Shown here one piece after another: positions 1 through 10,558 of a DNA stretch of 48,609 nt. The DNA comes from Chara braunii (lineage: Eukaryota; Streptophyta; Charophyceae; Charales; Characeae): positions 562,393 to 611,001 of the forward strand of contig BFEA01000151.1 of NCBI GenBank assembly GCA_003427395.1, in the 5' to 3' direction. A program made the translations under genes and the position numbers. Within the stretch, counting starts at the first letter, position 1; each line of letters opens with the position of its first letter. The notes beneath the pieces are model-generated. The model did not search any database. It saw only the letters and a program-made list of their open reading frames with translations, and was not told the DNA's origin.

Positions 1-31
<31 letters not shown>
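1..31. repeat. (CT)n microsatellite at window edge
   Basis: An uninterrupted CT dinucleotide run opens the window and passes into a C/T-rich tract. It may continue outside the window. Confidence 0.95.
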
Positions 32-34
<3 letters not shown>

Positions 35-689
35 TTCCTCTCATCTTCCTCCATTCTTTCAAAATTCCTTAACCCCTAAAGCCTTCCGCCACCCCTTCCA
101 CTCCATGGCATGTGACTAACTTCTATCCTCACCGTTACATTGCCAGGGATCGAACGGAAAGGAACTTGGTCCTCACTTGGTGGAAAGTGAGGGCAAGGGA
201 AGGGCTGCCGGTCCCTTGTGCCACCAAGAGGGAAAGGGTATGAGACTATTGAGGACGTCGGTGGGAGCAAAGAGGAGTGTCGTTTTGGACAAGGTCGGTG
301 GACTCGACCATCTTCTCGGACCGGATGACTAAGTGAAGAGTGTGGGTTGCCTGAGAACAAAGATGGAATGGGGGGGAAGGCACGAATAAGACCAAACGAA
401 TGAAACTTAGGCCGGTGGAAAGGGCGATGTGTTGACCCCAATGGGGGCTGGATGCTTGTCTCCTTGGTTGCGTTGGGCTTGTGCAGGTGAGTGTCTAGGA
501 TGACATGTGCAAAATCGGGACAGTCGCTCGGAGTCTGGGATTGGAAGAGGAAATGGTTTGCATGGTCGAATATGACGCCCGTGTGTGCTCGCATTCTATG
601 GGGGCCTGAAAAGACTAAAGGCCGGCTTGCTTGGATGGATGGACAAAGGACCCGACCGTAGGCATAGGAGAGGAGGCTAGGGGGAGGGA
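32..689. other. No gene recognised; unassigned intergenic or repeat DNA
   Basis: Open frames here (for example 76-594 on the minus strand) have proline- and serine-rich, low-complexity translations without a recognisable domain. I see no RNA gene and no clear copy of the other repeats in the window. Confidence 0.5.
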
Positions 690-1115
690 GCGGGGCAACT
701 CCCCCGATGATGCCCTAGGGCCGACTAGCGAAAAGGTGCGTGGCCTAAGGAAAAACGCTTAGCCTACGCACGAGAAAGAAGAGAGACTCACAAAGAACTC
801 CTTGGACTGCATGAGTATTAGAAGGAGCAATTGCTTGGTCACACAAGAGGAGAATCGAGAACCTACGCTTGCGAGACTAAACCAGTGAGGCTACCACCCG
901 ACTAGAGGGTTGAGCCACATCCCCCAATGTTAAGCTCTCTCGCCCTATTGGCCCAGCTCCACCCATACCAAAGCACTAGGTGGGGGTGACTTTGGGACGA
1001 ACGACCCGCGCCCTGAGCTTGAGCGCCGGCGGGTCGAGCCGTATGGGACCCGCAGGGGGGTCGACAAGGCTCGAAAGTCCTTTAGGGTTAGGCCCCGACA
1101 ACGGGGACTGGGCGG
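690..1115 (+). repeat. Left copy of a ~400-bp dispersed repeat (shared with 39130-39540)
   Basis: Long near-matches in the same orientation link this stretch to 39130-39540. Shared blocks include GTGCGTGGCCTAAGG, TTAGCCTACGCACGA, GGACTGCATGAGT, AAAGCACTAGGTGGGGGTGA and a GGGACCCGCA...GGGTCGACA block. The match fades near 1110, just where the retropepsin frame of element Y ends, so this copy abuts and probably truncates Y. It is best read as part of the second repeat family (D) that fills the right end of the window. No coding function is seen. Confidence 0.8.
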
Positions 1116-1170
1116 CACTTATTATCTACTGTCTTGTACCGCCTTTGGGAGCCCTGCTTAAGCCGTCCCC

Positions 1171-1908
1171 TCAAAAAGGCCGGCTTGCCGTTTGTGCCTG
1201 TGCCACCGTCGGGCCTCCCCTGCCGCCTGGAAGCCGATAGACCAACTCCACTTCTCCCACCTGAGGGTTCTCCAAAACCTGCTCCCTCAGCGCCTTGATG
1301 GCCTCAGGATCCGCCATATCATGTGCTGACACCACTTCCATAGCCTTATTCACGTTTGTAAGGCTTAGTGTGAGCACCTCGGCCCTTTCCTCCTCCTCGG
1401 GCACTTCCCAAAGCCTCCTTCGCTCGTTCTCCGACTCCTCAAAGGTGAACGAGCCGAGATTCGGCCTATTCCTTCCGTTCCCCGGCCCCGTGTTCCAACA
1501 AGTGATAACCTCATAGTTTTCACACGCCGGGTCACATAGGAGCAGGATCATTGTCCCGTCATGCTTGTTGAAGATTAGCATCTCTGTTCGGCACAAGAAC
1601 GACCTCCCCAGAAGTATGGAATGATCTACATCGGGCATAACGAAGAAACAAGTCCTGGCCCGCACTTTCCCAATCTCGATGATCACGTTGGACGAGGTGC
1701 CGCAAAAGGCAGCCTTGCAATTTGCACCGTGCAACATGCCATGGTCCGAGCGGTCGATCTCCATACCCAGCATCACCGCTTCCTTCTCCCTGATGATGTT
1801 CATTTCCGCGCCCATGTCCACCATCCCAATGCACTTCTGGTTCTTCACCACCAAGTCCACCTGGCCACATGCCACACATTTCCAACCCATCCTTGTCCCA
1901 GCCTCAGT
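1171..1908 (-). pseudogene. Element Y retropepsin (aspartic protease) domain, active site altered
   Basis: This segment continues the gag frame after an in-frame TGA at 1911-1909. It begins near a Cys-containing segment (GWKCVACGQVDLVV) and then shows the retropepsin signature region: VDMGAEMNII where the family has D-T/S-G-A, and the downstream ILLGRSFL, equivalent to the conserved ILGxxFL element. Retropepsins cleave the Gag-Pol polyprotein as homodimers. The catalytic Asp is present, but the following Thr/Ser is Met, which should impair the active site. A single C-to-T change at a CpG would explain this. The frame closes with TGA at 1173-1171, beside the junction with an unrelated repeat. 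No reverse transcriptase follows. Identification as protease is firm; activity is unlikely. Confidence 0.8.
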
Positions 1909-1911
1909 TCA

Positions 1912-3300
1912 CTCTACCTCCCTAGGAACCTCTACAACCTCCTTCCTGCGTCCTGGCTCAGGCTCCTTTCGAGGGGGTGCTTGACTGGGCCCCTGGTTGG
2001 GCTCTTGGCTAGGTCCGGCCTTATTTTGGCTCCTGGTCTGCGCTGCCTGCGGCACTCTTCCATGCGACGTGGGGGGCCTGTAGGTCATACTCGACCTGGG
2101 GCCCGTCCCTACGTTTGCAACTCTTGGGCACCTCTGCTGTCCTGGCGAAGGTTCAGGTCCGGAATCATAAAGGAAGACTTCAGGCAGGTTGGCCTCCCAT
2201 TCTCGGGCTTCTTCACACAGGGCCTGCAGCTTCCACTGGTACCTCCCCACCTTTTCCAACAGATCCTCCATCTTCTCCAGGATGACTATGGTCGGCTCTC
2301 CTTCACCTTCCTGCCCCTCGTCATCCGACTCGACGACTATTGGCTCCTCCCTTATAGTCCCTGCCTTTAGTCGCTGAGTAACTTCCTCGCTATCCCCCAC
2401 AATCTCCTCGACTCTTATGACCGGATCTTCTCTCTCCTGCCACATCCTGAACATGGTCGGGGTTACTGGTGGTCCTGCCGCCGCTCGCCTGAGGGCCTCT
2501 TGCCTGATCCCTCCCGGGGTCTTGGGGTTAATATGCTTCCCCCACTTATCGTATATGTCTCCATCTATACAAGAGGAGATTAACCCTGTCAGCTCATCAT
2601 CCCGCCGCTGTTGGCAGAATCGTATGGTGTGTCCTACGGCGCCACAATGCCAACAGGTGGCGCTCCGCCAATCAAAGCGGGGCCTCCCATATCCTTGGCC
2701 CCCCTCCTGGCCGCCTTGGCCACCTTGGTTCTGGCCCCCCTGACCATTCCAACCCCCTCCACGGCCCCCCACCATTTCTTCCTCGACCCAGCCACCGCCT
2801 CCTTGACCCCTTTGGCCTCGGCCTCCATTGCCTTGCCCGCCGTGCCCCTGGTTTCCTCCTCCGGCCACACTAGCCTGCGAGGCTTGTTGGGAGGGAGGTG
2901 GCTGGACCACAAACTGACCTTGAGTCACAGGGTAGCTTGGCGGGTCCATGCTTGCCGACGGGCCCGAATAGGGGACCATCTGTCCCGCGTGGGCCTGACT
3001 CCCTCCACGTGAGGCACAGTGGTTACAACTGGGCCAGGGCGCGAGCTGACAATGCGGCATCCAGTGCCCACAAGCCGGCAGCGGCCCCATACACAATGGC
3101 CCGGCTGGCGCTGGCACCATCGTGGCGGCAGGTGGCGGCGCGGCAATTGCTTGCGGGGCTTGCCCCTTCCCTGATCCATGACCCCCCATTAGCAAATTAC
3201 GCTGGTTCCTCTGGGCTTTGGTCAGGATCTGGGAGCCCGTTTCTTCTCCGCTGTAGTCCTCGCGTCCAGCCTCCTCATCCACTGCCCCTGATGCTCGACC
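1912..3300 (-). pseudogene. Element Y gag C-terminal part with CCHC zinc knuckle (nucleocapsid-like)
   Basis: Same reading frame as the upstream gag, from which one TAA codon (3303-3301) separates it. It starts with an acidic segment, then a long low-complexity Gly/Gln/Pro-rich stretch (about 2640-3180), then a single CX2CX4HX4C knuckle reading CWHCGAVGHTIRFC near 2594-2635, as in retroelement nucleocapsids that bind RNA. An acidic, Glu-rich tail and a basic, Pro/Gln-rich linker precede the protease. It ends at TGA 1911-1909. Two isolated stops in an otherwise open 2.8-kb frame suggest recent decay or, less likely, programmed readthrough. There is no ATG at the head of this segment, so it depends on the upstream gag start. 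Confidence 0.8.
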
Positions 3301-3963
3301 TTAGGCCACGGTCACCCCTCTCTTCTGCACTTCCGCCTCATTATCATACCCCAATGCTGCCAGCACGTCCGTGACGATCCTCTTTACCCCTGGAGTCCCA
3401 GATGTGGTGGCGTCCCTTTCCTTTCTCTTGCGCCTCTGCAGCCGCATCTGGTGTTGCTCCACCTGGTCCAGACTCCCCTCTTCCACTCCTTTATCGATAG
3501 TGGCCCAGATGAGCTTCTCACTTCCCCCTCCATGGCTCGTCAATTCCGCGGCCTCCGTGCCAGTAAGCAAACCCAAAAATATGGCCCACTGCGTCTCTTC
3601 AGAACTCCCGTGCACCTTCCTCGCCTTCTTTTTGAACTCGTGCACGAACGCCCCGATCGTGGAGAAGTAATCTTTGTTCATGGCCTCCAAGTTCGCCATG
3701 GTCAACAAACCATCCCCTAGCCTGTACTTTCTTAGCATCAGGTCCCTGAACCTCGCCCAGCTGCCGTTTGTAGCGTCCACCACTCTACCCACCTCCTTAT
3801 GGTGGCTATGAAGGACGTATCTCATAATCCGCTGAAATCTTACTTCATCCGTCAATCCCACCAGTGCCTGCTCAACCAGGTCTAGCCAATCGGGAACCCG
3901 CCCCCCCTTGAAATGGAACGTATCAACCTTCGGGACATTCTGGTTGACTGCCTTCGACTCCAA
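3301..3963 (-). CDS. gag: Element Y Gag N-terminal (capsid-like) region
   Basis: ATG at 3963 opens a 220-residue frame about 340 bp downstream of the primer-binding site, the expected place for gag. The protein has the helical retrotransposon-gag pattern. An early FHFKGGRVPDWLDLVEQAL block carries the typical W-x2-hydrophobic motif. WARFRDLMLRKYRLGD follows, then a segment ending in a basic patch (MRLQRRKRKERDAT). The same order, with diverged residues, occurs in the gag of element Z near 23.8-24.6 kb (DDMWNKYRLGEEQL, REARKRRKALDSEK), so the two are homologous. TAA at 3303-3301 ends it, but the frame continues straight into the zinc-knuckle region. The role would be particle assembly and RNA packaging for the element. 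No database comparison was possible. Confidence 0.75.
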   Translation of the reverse strand: MESKAVNQNVPKVDTFHFKGGRVPDWLDLVEQALVGLTDEVRFQRIMRYVLHSHHKEVGRVVDATNGSWARFRDLMLRKYRLGDGLLTMANLEAMNKDYFSTIGAFVHEFKKKARKVHGSSEETQWAIFLGLLTGTEAAELTSHGGGSEKLIWATIDKGVEEGSLDQVEQHQMRLQRRKRKERDATTSGTPGVKRIVTDVLAALGYDNEAEVQKRGVTVA

Positions 3964-4306
3964 TCCCCCCTGTTATAAGAAGCGATAGGACGAACGGTTC
4001 TACTCAGCAATCCAATCCGTCACGACTCTATCGGGCCGACCACTTAAACACCCGACGCTCTGGACCTGGCAGACATTTCTTTTCCTGTTTCCCTTAGGCT
4101 CACCTAGATAAGGCCTATTCCCCCCCACATTCGTCTCATCCACACCATCAGCCGTCCCGCCAATCAATCGACATTCACACACACAGCCATATAGACCACC
4201 ATACAATCCATCTCATAGTCCTATCCTTATCTACTCATATGCCTAGTTTTCCCTCTTTCCCATACCCGGATGTCGTTCCACTAGGGATAACGGTAGGCTT
4301 CCGTTA

Positions 4307-4324
4307 TCCCCGGCAACGACGCCA
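4307..4324 (-). promoter_or_regulatory. Element Y primer-binding site
   Basis: On the minus strand the 18-mer TGGCGTCGTTGCCGGGGA starts 2 bp after the LTR end (CGACA at 4331-4327). It differs by one base from TGGCGCCGTTGCCGGGGA, a tRNA-complementary primer-binding site found in many plant Ty3/gypsy elements. It fixes the direction and the 3' border of the LTR. Confidence 0.85.
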
Positions 4325-4786
4325 CCTGTCGAGCGCATCGGTCCGGCACTGCACGTGGCAGCGCGGGACCCTCTCGGCCGCGTCACGCAGGAGTTGGACC
4401 AACCTCGTTACGAACACACAAAAGGAGGCCGCTCCGACCGAGTGCGCCGGCCATACCTCTCGCGAGCCCCTACGACAGGATAGGGCCTATGCGAGACACA
4501 ACTTACCTCCACCTTACGGGAGCTGTCACCTCCCTTCGATGGGCGTATCCCCGCCGAGCTACCAATCCACAGTACGAAAGTTAATCAGTTGCAATCGCAG
4601 AGGTGGACCAGCCGAGGGCGTTTCTCGTTCACTGTAGCATAGGGGGTACACGCGGTAGTACGCCTATCAGGCCCGCACGCAAACCGACATCTTGGGGGGC
4701 TTAAGTCCCAAGCGCGGCTCGACGTCGCTCGACTAGGACGCATCCCACACACCACGCGCACACCACTTTACAAACACAAAAATAAA

Positions 4787-4802
4787 ACACACACACACAC
4801 AC
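4787..4802. repeat. (AC)n microsatellite in the Y LTR
   Basis: About eight AC dinucleotides in an A/C-rich stretch. The Z copies lack the run at the equivalent place. Confidence 0.85.
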
Positions 4803-4910
4803 GCACAACACGACACAACGCAAACAACGCGATAATGCTCCTAGCCCCTCGGTAGTCAACCCATAACTTTTCGAGGCGGAAGTCAAATGGGCATCACGCG
4901 CGAGACAGAG

Positions 4911-4917
4911 TATAAAA
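4911..4917 (+). promoter_or_regulatory. TATA-like box, antisense to the Y LTR
   Basis: TATAAAA followed by CCGCGCGGACGCAGG. The same box, also antisense to its LTR, occurs in both Z LTRs (20909-20915 and 33825-33831). It is conserved among copies in a GC-rich setting where chance TATAAAA is less expected. Promoter function is inference. Confidence 0.3.
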
Positions 4918-6599
4918 CCGCGCGGACGCAGGGCCTACTCATATCGACTAGCAATGCAAACGTACGCAGGCAGTCGTAATGATGGTGTGTTATATAGTAC
5001 CCATACTCACACGGTCCTCGTTAATCTCGAGGGTCGCCTTCGACACTCAAGTGTCGGCTGACACGCGCCTTGAGGGTTAATCTCTCGACGCCGGACAACC
5101 GCCATGCGCGGTTGAAGATCACACACCCTCTTCTGCACTCTGTGCAGAGTGGGTGGTACACAGGTCCATACCTGTGGTGACAGTCGTTTCTTGCTGCCTT
5201 GGAGGAGAGTCCTACTCCAGGCCTGGACAAAAGTCAAGGGGTTTGACTTTGACGGCTGCCACGGACTACAACGTCCAACCATACAAATCTCTAAAAAACA
5301 AAGGATAAAGACTAAGGCCAAAGGTCCCCTTATCCCTAAAAGAAATCATAGTCTTGGGGTACCCCCCAATTTTTGGGTGGTGCCAGCGGCCTATAATAAT
5401 CCCAAGCGTTTGTGCATATGTGTGAGTCCCTTTTCATCTCATAACCTTTAGACGCTAGGGCGGGGAAATGTCGCGCGCAAGATTCTACTGTAAGGTCGCG
5501 CGGCTGCAGGCCAGTCCCGTACCAACCAACGATGTCAGTCATACGTGGTGGTCGCGGCTCCGGCCTCGCGATATTGAATGGCTGAAGGAAGATATCGTGC
5601 GCGAGGGGAAGCCCCTCCCCTGCAGAGTCTAGGGCTTGGGATGTCCTGGACAAGGACATTGAATCTCGGCCCAGGACCAACGTCCGACTAGGAAACCCCC
5701 AAGGAGCAAACAAGTAAACGGAAGGGTCTTCCTTATGCCACATGGTCTTAACCTCTAAGTATGCCTTTAGTATGGGGTCCTTTAGGCCACGCAAACACTC
5801 ATCATGGATGCACACTCGTATACACATATAAAGGGTAAGTATGTGACGATCACTTCTCACAGTCTCAGTGGGGTTCCTCACAACCATACGTATATATGTG
5901 GTTTCAGGCAATCAAATCCAGGATCTAAGCCACAACCCATACCTGCAATCACATCAAAGAGTCAAACAACAATCCACGCACTACACGGAGTCAACCCCAA
6001 CCATTCTCGACACTCATACCCCTCGCTTTAGCCATGCAAGTCCCAATCTCCGGTCCAACCAACCATAATTAAATACTCAGTACCTTTGTTAAATGGCCAT
6101 TCAATAAAAGTCCGGGTGAAACCCTTAACAAACAATAAAACCACCAGGGCTAAAGTCTTTTAGATTGGGTATGGAGAGTGAGTTGGAATTGAGTCGTAGA
6201 CCGACGAATCGGCAACCGACCTGTTATCAGTGATAATAAAAGATGATCCTTGTAGGATCAAGCTGACACTAGTACAAATCTTGAATCAAACGGTCAAGAT
6301 GACCTGTAACACAAGGCAGACCAACCCCGAAGCTGAAATCATAAGTGTATGGAGAATACAACTCCATAACACATTCTCACCCAAGATCCCTGTGACTGAC
6401 TAAGCCTGAATCTACCTTTAAGCAGGACCCAAAGCAAAGGTGGATCCTGGCATAATCTCCCTTATACAGAGTGGATCGCCAAAATCGCCACCTGCCAAGA
6501 TATAATCTATCTCCTTTAAACTAAGAAAATTTCCGCAGCGCTTCCCGTAGGAAAAGTATCTTTTCAGACTTTAAGGGGTCAGAGAATTACCACTCAGTT

Positions 6600-6718
6600 C
6601 CCTGCCTCCAGGACTCCTCCTGAGTCCCGGCAGAGCTCCCTCAATCGATGGGGCAAACCTCCCACAAGGCCTTGACGCAGGTTACGGGTTACAAGCCCGC
6701 CTGCCGCCTGCCTCTCAG
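6600..6718 (-). other. Conserved ~120-nt LTR block, Y copy (candidate structured RNA)
   Basis: The reverse complement of this block aligns almost without gaps to 17639-17758 (Z) and to the reverse complement of 12821-12939 (X). Shared landmarks are GGCGGCAGGCGGG, AACCCGTAA and an inner GGACTC/GAGTCC hairpin (6611-6616 with 6622-6627). It is one of the best conserved parts of the LTRs. Function is unknown. Confidence 0.6.
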
Positions 6719-7734
6719 ATCCAAAGGAACAAACTTAGCGGAAGAAGGACAACAAGAGGAGGTTTGAGACTCTCAGATTCAGGGAAGATACACTCAGACT
6801 CGCTTGAGAGGGTCTTCAAGCCTTCATCGTCTGAGGGTCTCGCGATGGCGACCAAACAAAGCAGTAACTCAGTCAACCAAGGTCAAACTGCCCGTTGTCG
6901 ACTCCCTGGCGAGCCCCCAACTCATAGCAGCGAGCCCCCTTGCTGAGCCTAAGACTTTTCATAGCCCACGATATCCCTCCTTCTGACCCGACTGCCGCCA
7001 GGCAGCCTAGACGGGCCGCATTCAGGTGGTCCACAACCTCCGTGCTCCACCCGAAATGCAGCAAGCTTACATGGTTCGCTGCTCATGCAATAATATATCC
7101 CTGCAGCAGGTGTAGCGGATCTACGACACTCAGCCTCCTACAGCAGCAACTGCATAACATCCCGTAGCAAGACTCGGCGGAGTACAACAGCGCCCAAGCA
7201 GGATACTGAGTCCCCACCTTCTTCAACCTCCACCTCCCCTCAGCTCATCTTACCATCCAACAGACGGGAGTACAGGCCTGACAGCTAGCTCGCGCATTCG
7301 CTCTGCAGAAGGGGCAAATAATCGGTCAACGGATGAATCTCCAAGTTATGTCGCTGTTCCCTCGCTACTCCCGTATGCAGAGCGGATCAGCACACTGGTC
7401 AGGAGGAATTCTGCTGCGTCTGTGGCTGCCCTCCCCTTTGCCTTATCGGAAAGCGCGGCATACGATCAGCAAGTAAGCCCCCCACCCATAGTTCCCTAGT
7501 TCAGCCCGACAAAAATGGCGGTGTGTCGGTCAACAGGCAAGATATGCCGCCTGCGGTCCCCTTTTGCCGCATCAGCCACGCAGACTAGTAGCCCAAGTCG
7601 GATCTGAAGCCAGAGGTCTAGCCAGGTGCACGACAACCTGGTGTTGTGGCTCGACTGTTGGTTCAACCTGCCATGGCCCCTCGTCGATGAGAGCGCACTC
7701 CGTACTACCGAGTATGGATACACGGGTGTCCGTT

Positions 7735-7739
7735 AGAGA

Positions 7740-7828
<89 letters not shown>

Positions 7829-7834
7829 AGGGAG
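7735..7834. repeat. (GA)n / (GGGA)n microsatellite in the Y LTR
   Basis: A nearly pure GA run of about 90 bp with two interruptions, ending in three GGGA units. It is specific to the Y LTR among the copies here. Confidence 0.95.
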
Positions 7835-8800
7835 TATGTGTTCTCCGCTTCAATGGCTGAGCAACGGACCAGCATCTCAACTCAGCGATCAACTATACGC
7901 TGCTTCACGGCCTGGATAGTAAAATCGGATGAATCTTCCGCAAGATTTCGGTTAGGTTCCCCCACTTGGCACAACCTCTCATAAGTGCAGTCTCCAGCTT
8001 GCCGCTATACACACGCTTCCTTCTCCCGACAGCTGACCAAAATCAAACGAACCTTCCGCTAGAACACGGAAGAGTACGTTGACATCCCGAAACTCAACTC
8101 TCCGGGCGCATCTCCTCTCCGCCATACCACAAAAACCACAACTCCCCTTCCAAGTCCAAACTCACTATCCGAGCCCCGGTCCACGAGAACCCCCGAAGTG
8201 CATCTTACCTCACCCAAACCAGGCCAGAAACGGCCAGGCTAACCAACTTTTGCTCCTTCCGTCACACCTCCCGCCATATCCATATCCCCGTTACCACTGC
8301 GCACCCCATGTTCCTACTAACTTACTAACCACTAACCCGCTGCCAAATCTGACCGCGCCAATCACTTCGCCTCAGTCGAAAACCCCCATCCATCATCATT
8401 TCCCGCTCGTTCTCGCAAAGTACCAAGCGAGATCTTTGACTCCCGATCCCTGCCATTTCTCCTTCTCGACACCCTTCGCGCACTCGTTTCTTCGAACTAA
8501 CTCTAATTCCTTACCTCTAACACTGAATCTAAAGTCAAGAATATGCTCGCCCGCATCTAAAACCCCAAAACTGCTTCTTCCCTCGCTCGATTCCATCGAG
8601 GAATGAGCGGGCTAGCTCCTCCCCACCGCGCCTCCCCTGCTAGCGCTCGGCCATCTCCGATGACTCCCCTCCGCGTGCATCTACCGCGGCCCCCCGCCCA
8701 GGTTCAACCTTCCAATAACCAGCGCTTCGCGACCCAGACAACGCGAACGCCGACCGACTCGAAAGTAGAGCAAAATAGTCGAGGGGAGGAAATCACCTCC

Positions 8801-8881
8801 AATTTATATGTATCATCCTTGCGCCGGGGCCATGCTAATCTTCTCTGCATCGTTCCAATTTTTACAGATGTCCCGAAGGAC
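8801..8881 (-). ncRNA. U6 snRNA-like segment a in the Y LTR
   Basis: On the minus strand it begins with the U6 5' stem (GTCC TTC GGGAC) and continues ATCTGTAAAAATTGGAACGA, then GCAGAGAAGATTAGCATGGC, then CCCGGCGCAAGGATGATACA. This covers about 80 nt of U6. The ACAGAGA box is GCAGAGA, while the AGC triad is intact. The U6 3' oligo-T end and a canonical plant USE/TATA promoter are not seen. It is therefore a U6-derived segment embedded in an LTR, not a normal gene. Confidence 0.85.
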
Positions 8882-8972
8882 CTAGGCCGGGGCGGTGCTC
8901 CGCGGCCTTTCAAAAATCTGCGCGGCCGCAGCCCCACCTTACCTCGGCGTACGAACCTGGTCCCCTTTTCGG

Positions 8973-9052
8973 GGTTTATACGTGTCAACCTCGCGCAAGG
9001 GCCATGCGAATCTTCTCTGTATCGTTCCAATTTTATCGGATGTCCCGAAGTA
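8973..9052 (-). ncRNA. U6 snRNA-like segment b in the Y LTR
   Basis: On the minus strand: TACTTCGGGACATCCGATAA, then AATTGGAACGATACAGAGAA, then GATTCGCATGGCCCTTGCGC, then a degraded 3' part. The ACAGAGA box is intact, but the AGC triad reads CGC and the 5' stem is damaged. It lies about 170 bp from segment a in the same orientation. Confidence 0.8.
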
Positions 9053-9224
9053 GCGGCACACCCCGACGCCCCACAACTTTCGTTGAGTAGCTCGGCCCCT
9101 TCCATCCTACCCTTCATACTGCCCCTGGCCCGGTTTCCATCCGGGTTCAGCTCCTGGATCTCCATATATCCCGGGCTGCATACATCACTCCTACGTAATG
9201 ATCACGCGCATCACCCTGTATCAT

Positions 9225-9322
9225 GTTCGGGTTCACCCCCGGATTCACGAACGTTGGCCTTACGCAGTAGCCTAGCAAATCTCTCCAATATCGATCCGAT
9301 CTTCACGGGTGTCCCGAAGGAC
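9225..9322 (-). ncRNA. Degenerate U6-like segment c in the Y LTR
   Basis: On the minus strand it starts with a clean 5' stem (GTCCTTCGGGAC) and ACCCGTGAAGAT. Then come ATCGATATTGGAGAGATTTG, a worn ACAGAGA-like region, and CTACTGCGTAAGG, a worn GCGCAAGG. It is recognisable only beside the better copies. Confidence 0.5.
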
Positions 9323-9454
9323 TTTGCACTGGTCAGCGCCCCTTCGCTACCGCAGTAGGCCGCCGCCGGGCGAATCTAGCCACGGGGTGATCCGAATCAC
9401 CCTCCGCCCCTTCTTGTTCACATGCACCCGGCGCGACCCGTGTCCGGGTTCATT

Positions 9455-9515
9455 CCAGGTCCTTTGGATATCCCCCTTGCGCAGCGACCATGCGATAACT
9501 TCCTCGCCATAGCAT
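9455..9515 (-). ncRNA. Degenerate U6-like 3' half (e) in the Y LTR
   Basis: The minus strand reads TTATCGCATGGTCGCTGCGC then AAGGGGGATATCC, resembling the U6 stretch ATTAGCATGGCCCCTGCGCAAGGATG. The 5' half is not recognisable. It sits about midway between segments c and d, as expected for a tandem series. Confidence 0.35.
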
Positions 9516-9599
9516 TAGGGTCGCTCGGCCTGTTTACCCTCTTTCCCCACCCTTCGCACACCCCTAACCCGCTTAGCGTCCGGGTTCACTCCCGGATTT

Positions 9600-9676
9600 T
9601 GGCACATGTCACCCCCATGCACAGTCGGGCAAACCCTTTCCGTATCATCCCAGTTTTAGTAGACGTCCCGACGGAC
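9600..9676 (-). ncRNA. Degenerate U6-like segment d in the Y LTR
   Basis: The minus strand starts GTCCGTCGGGACGTCTACTA, then AAACTGGGATGATACGGAAA and GGGTTTGCCC, matching the U6 5' stem and the following AAAATTGGAACGATACAGAG region with many changes. It is 354 bp from segment c, about two repeat lengths. Confidence 0.45.
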
Positions 9677-9817
9677 TTTGGCCGGGGTGGCACCCTTACG
9701 AAAATGCCGAGACTACTCGGCCGATGCCTTAACAGTTCGAGGGTGTACCCACTGGCTAGACTCTCGGGCCCGAGCTGCCGCCGCGACACCACGCCCCTAG
9801 ACAGAATGGGACCTATA

Positions 9818-9876
9818 GATAATAATAATAATAAAAACCAAAACAGCATAAAACAAGATATATATATATATATATA
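9818..9876. repeat. (AAT)n and (AT)n simple repeats in the Y LTR
   Basis: About five AAT units followed, after a short A-rich spacer, by an (AT)9-10 run at 9858-9876. Confidence 0.9.
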
Positions 9877-10532
9877 AAATCATAAACAAGGGGCGGGAAC
9901 TGTTGGTACCCTACCGGTCCCGTGGTCGGGTCTGTTGCTGCGCCAGCTAACAAAACCAAGCGGGGATAGCCCCGTCGGGTCCTCAACCCCCTCAGCCTTC
10001 GTCCATGACGCTCCGCCGCTGCTGCGCCGACGCCCGCCAACCTCGATCCCTGAACCTCCGTAGCGGTAGTCCGACACCGTAACCAATAGGGCTATTCCCA
10101 AGCCTGAGGCAAGTAAGCGCGGACTCTAATATGAAGTGGCGTCGCGCAGTGCCTGGGCCTGGGAAAAACCGCCTAAGCCCCCTTTTTGCCTATGGCCGGC
10201 GAGCCGTCACTAGGCCCCCGGGCCGGCCTACCTAGACAGCGGCGTGGCTGCCCCGCGCGCCTCCCAGTGCGCCCGTCCTACCGCCGGTAGCACGTGCCAA
10301 CCAGAACGAACTTTTATTCCTTAATCAATTTCATAACACGGTCCGAGTCGGTCGACTAGACCGGCCGCCTATTGAATCAGAAAAAATCACACGTGCGCCT
10401 TAACACTGCGCGCCCACATACTCTTCCTACTCAGACAACCCTTAGCCTGCATGCGGACGATCCCCGCACTTTTCGTGCAAGCACTCAAAAATCCAAGTTA
10501 ACCAAGCCTTTCTGTCACTTGCAAAGGCCAGG

Positions 10533-10558
10533 GCGGATATCCTTGTAAGGGTATTCGC
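10533..10558. repeat. LTR-edge palindrome, Y
   Basis: A 26-bp inverted repeat with 12-bp arms and a 2-bp centre, 7 bp inside the LTR start. Arms are GCGGATATCCTT and AAGGGTATTCGC, nearly complementary. The equivalent palindromes of X and Z have different outer arm bases that still pair. Confidence 0.75.

Noticed and set aside
2898-3374. Long plus-strand frames opposite gag (also 1621-2370)
   Set aside because: They are shadows of the minus-strand gag-protease frame, which has the zinc knuckle and retropepsin motifs.
5336-5911. 191-codon minus-strand open frame in the Y LTR
   Set aside because: No domain is recognisable. It overlaps LTR sequence whose Z counterpart is not open, and the composition looks random.
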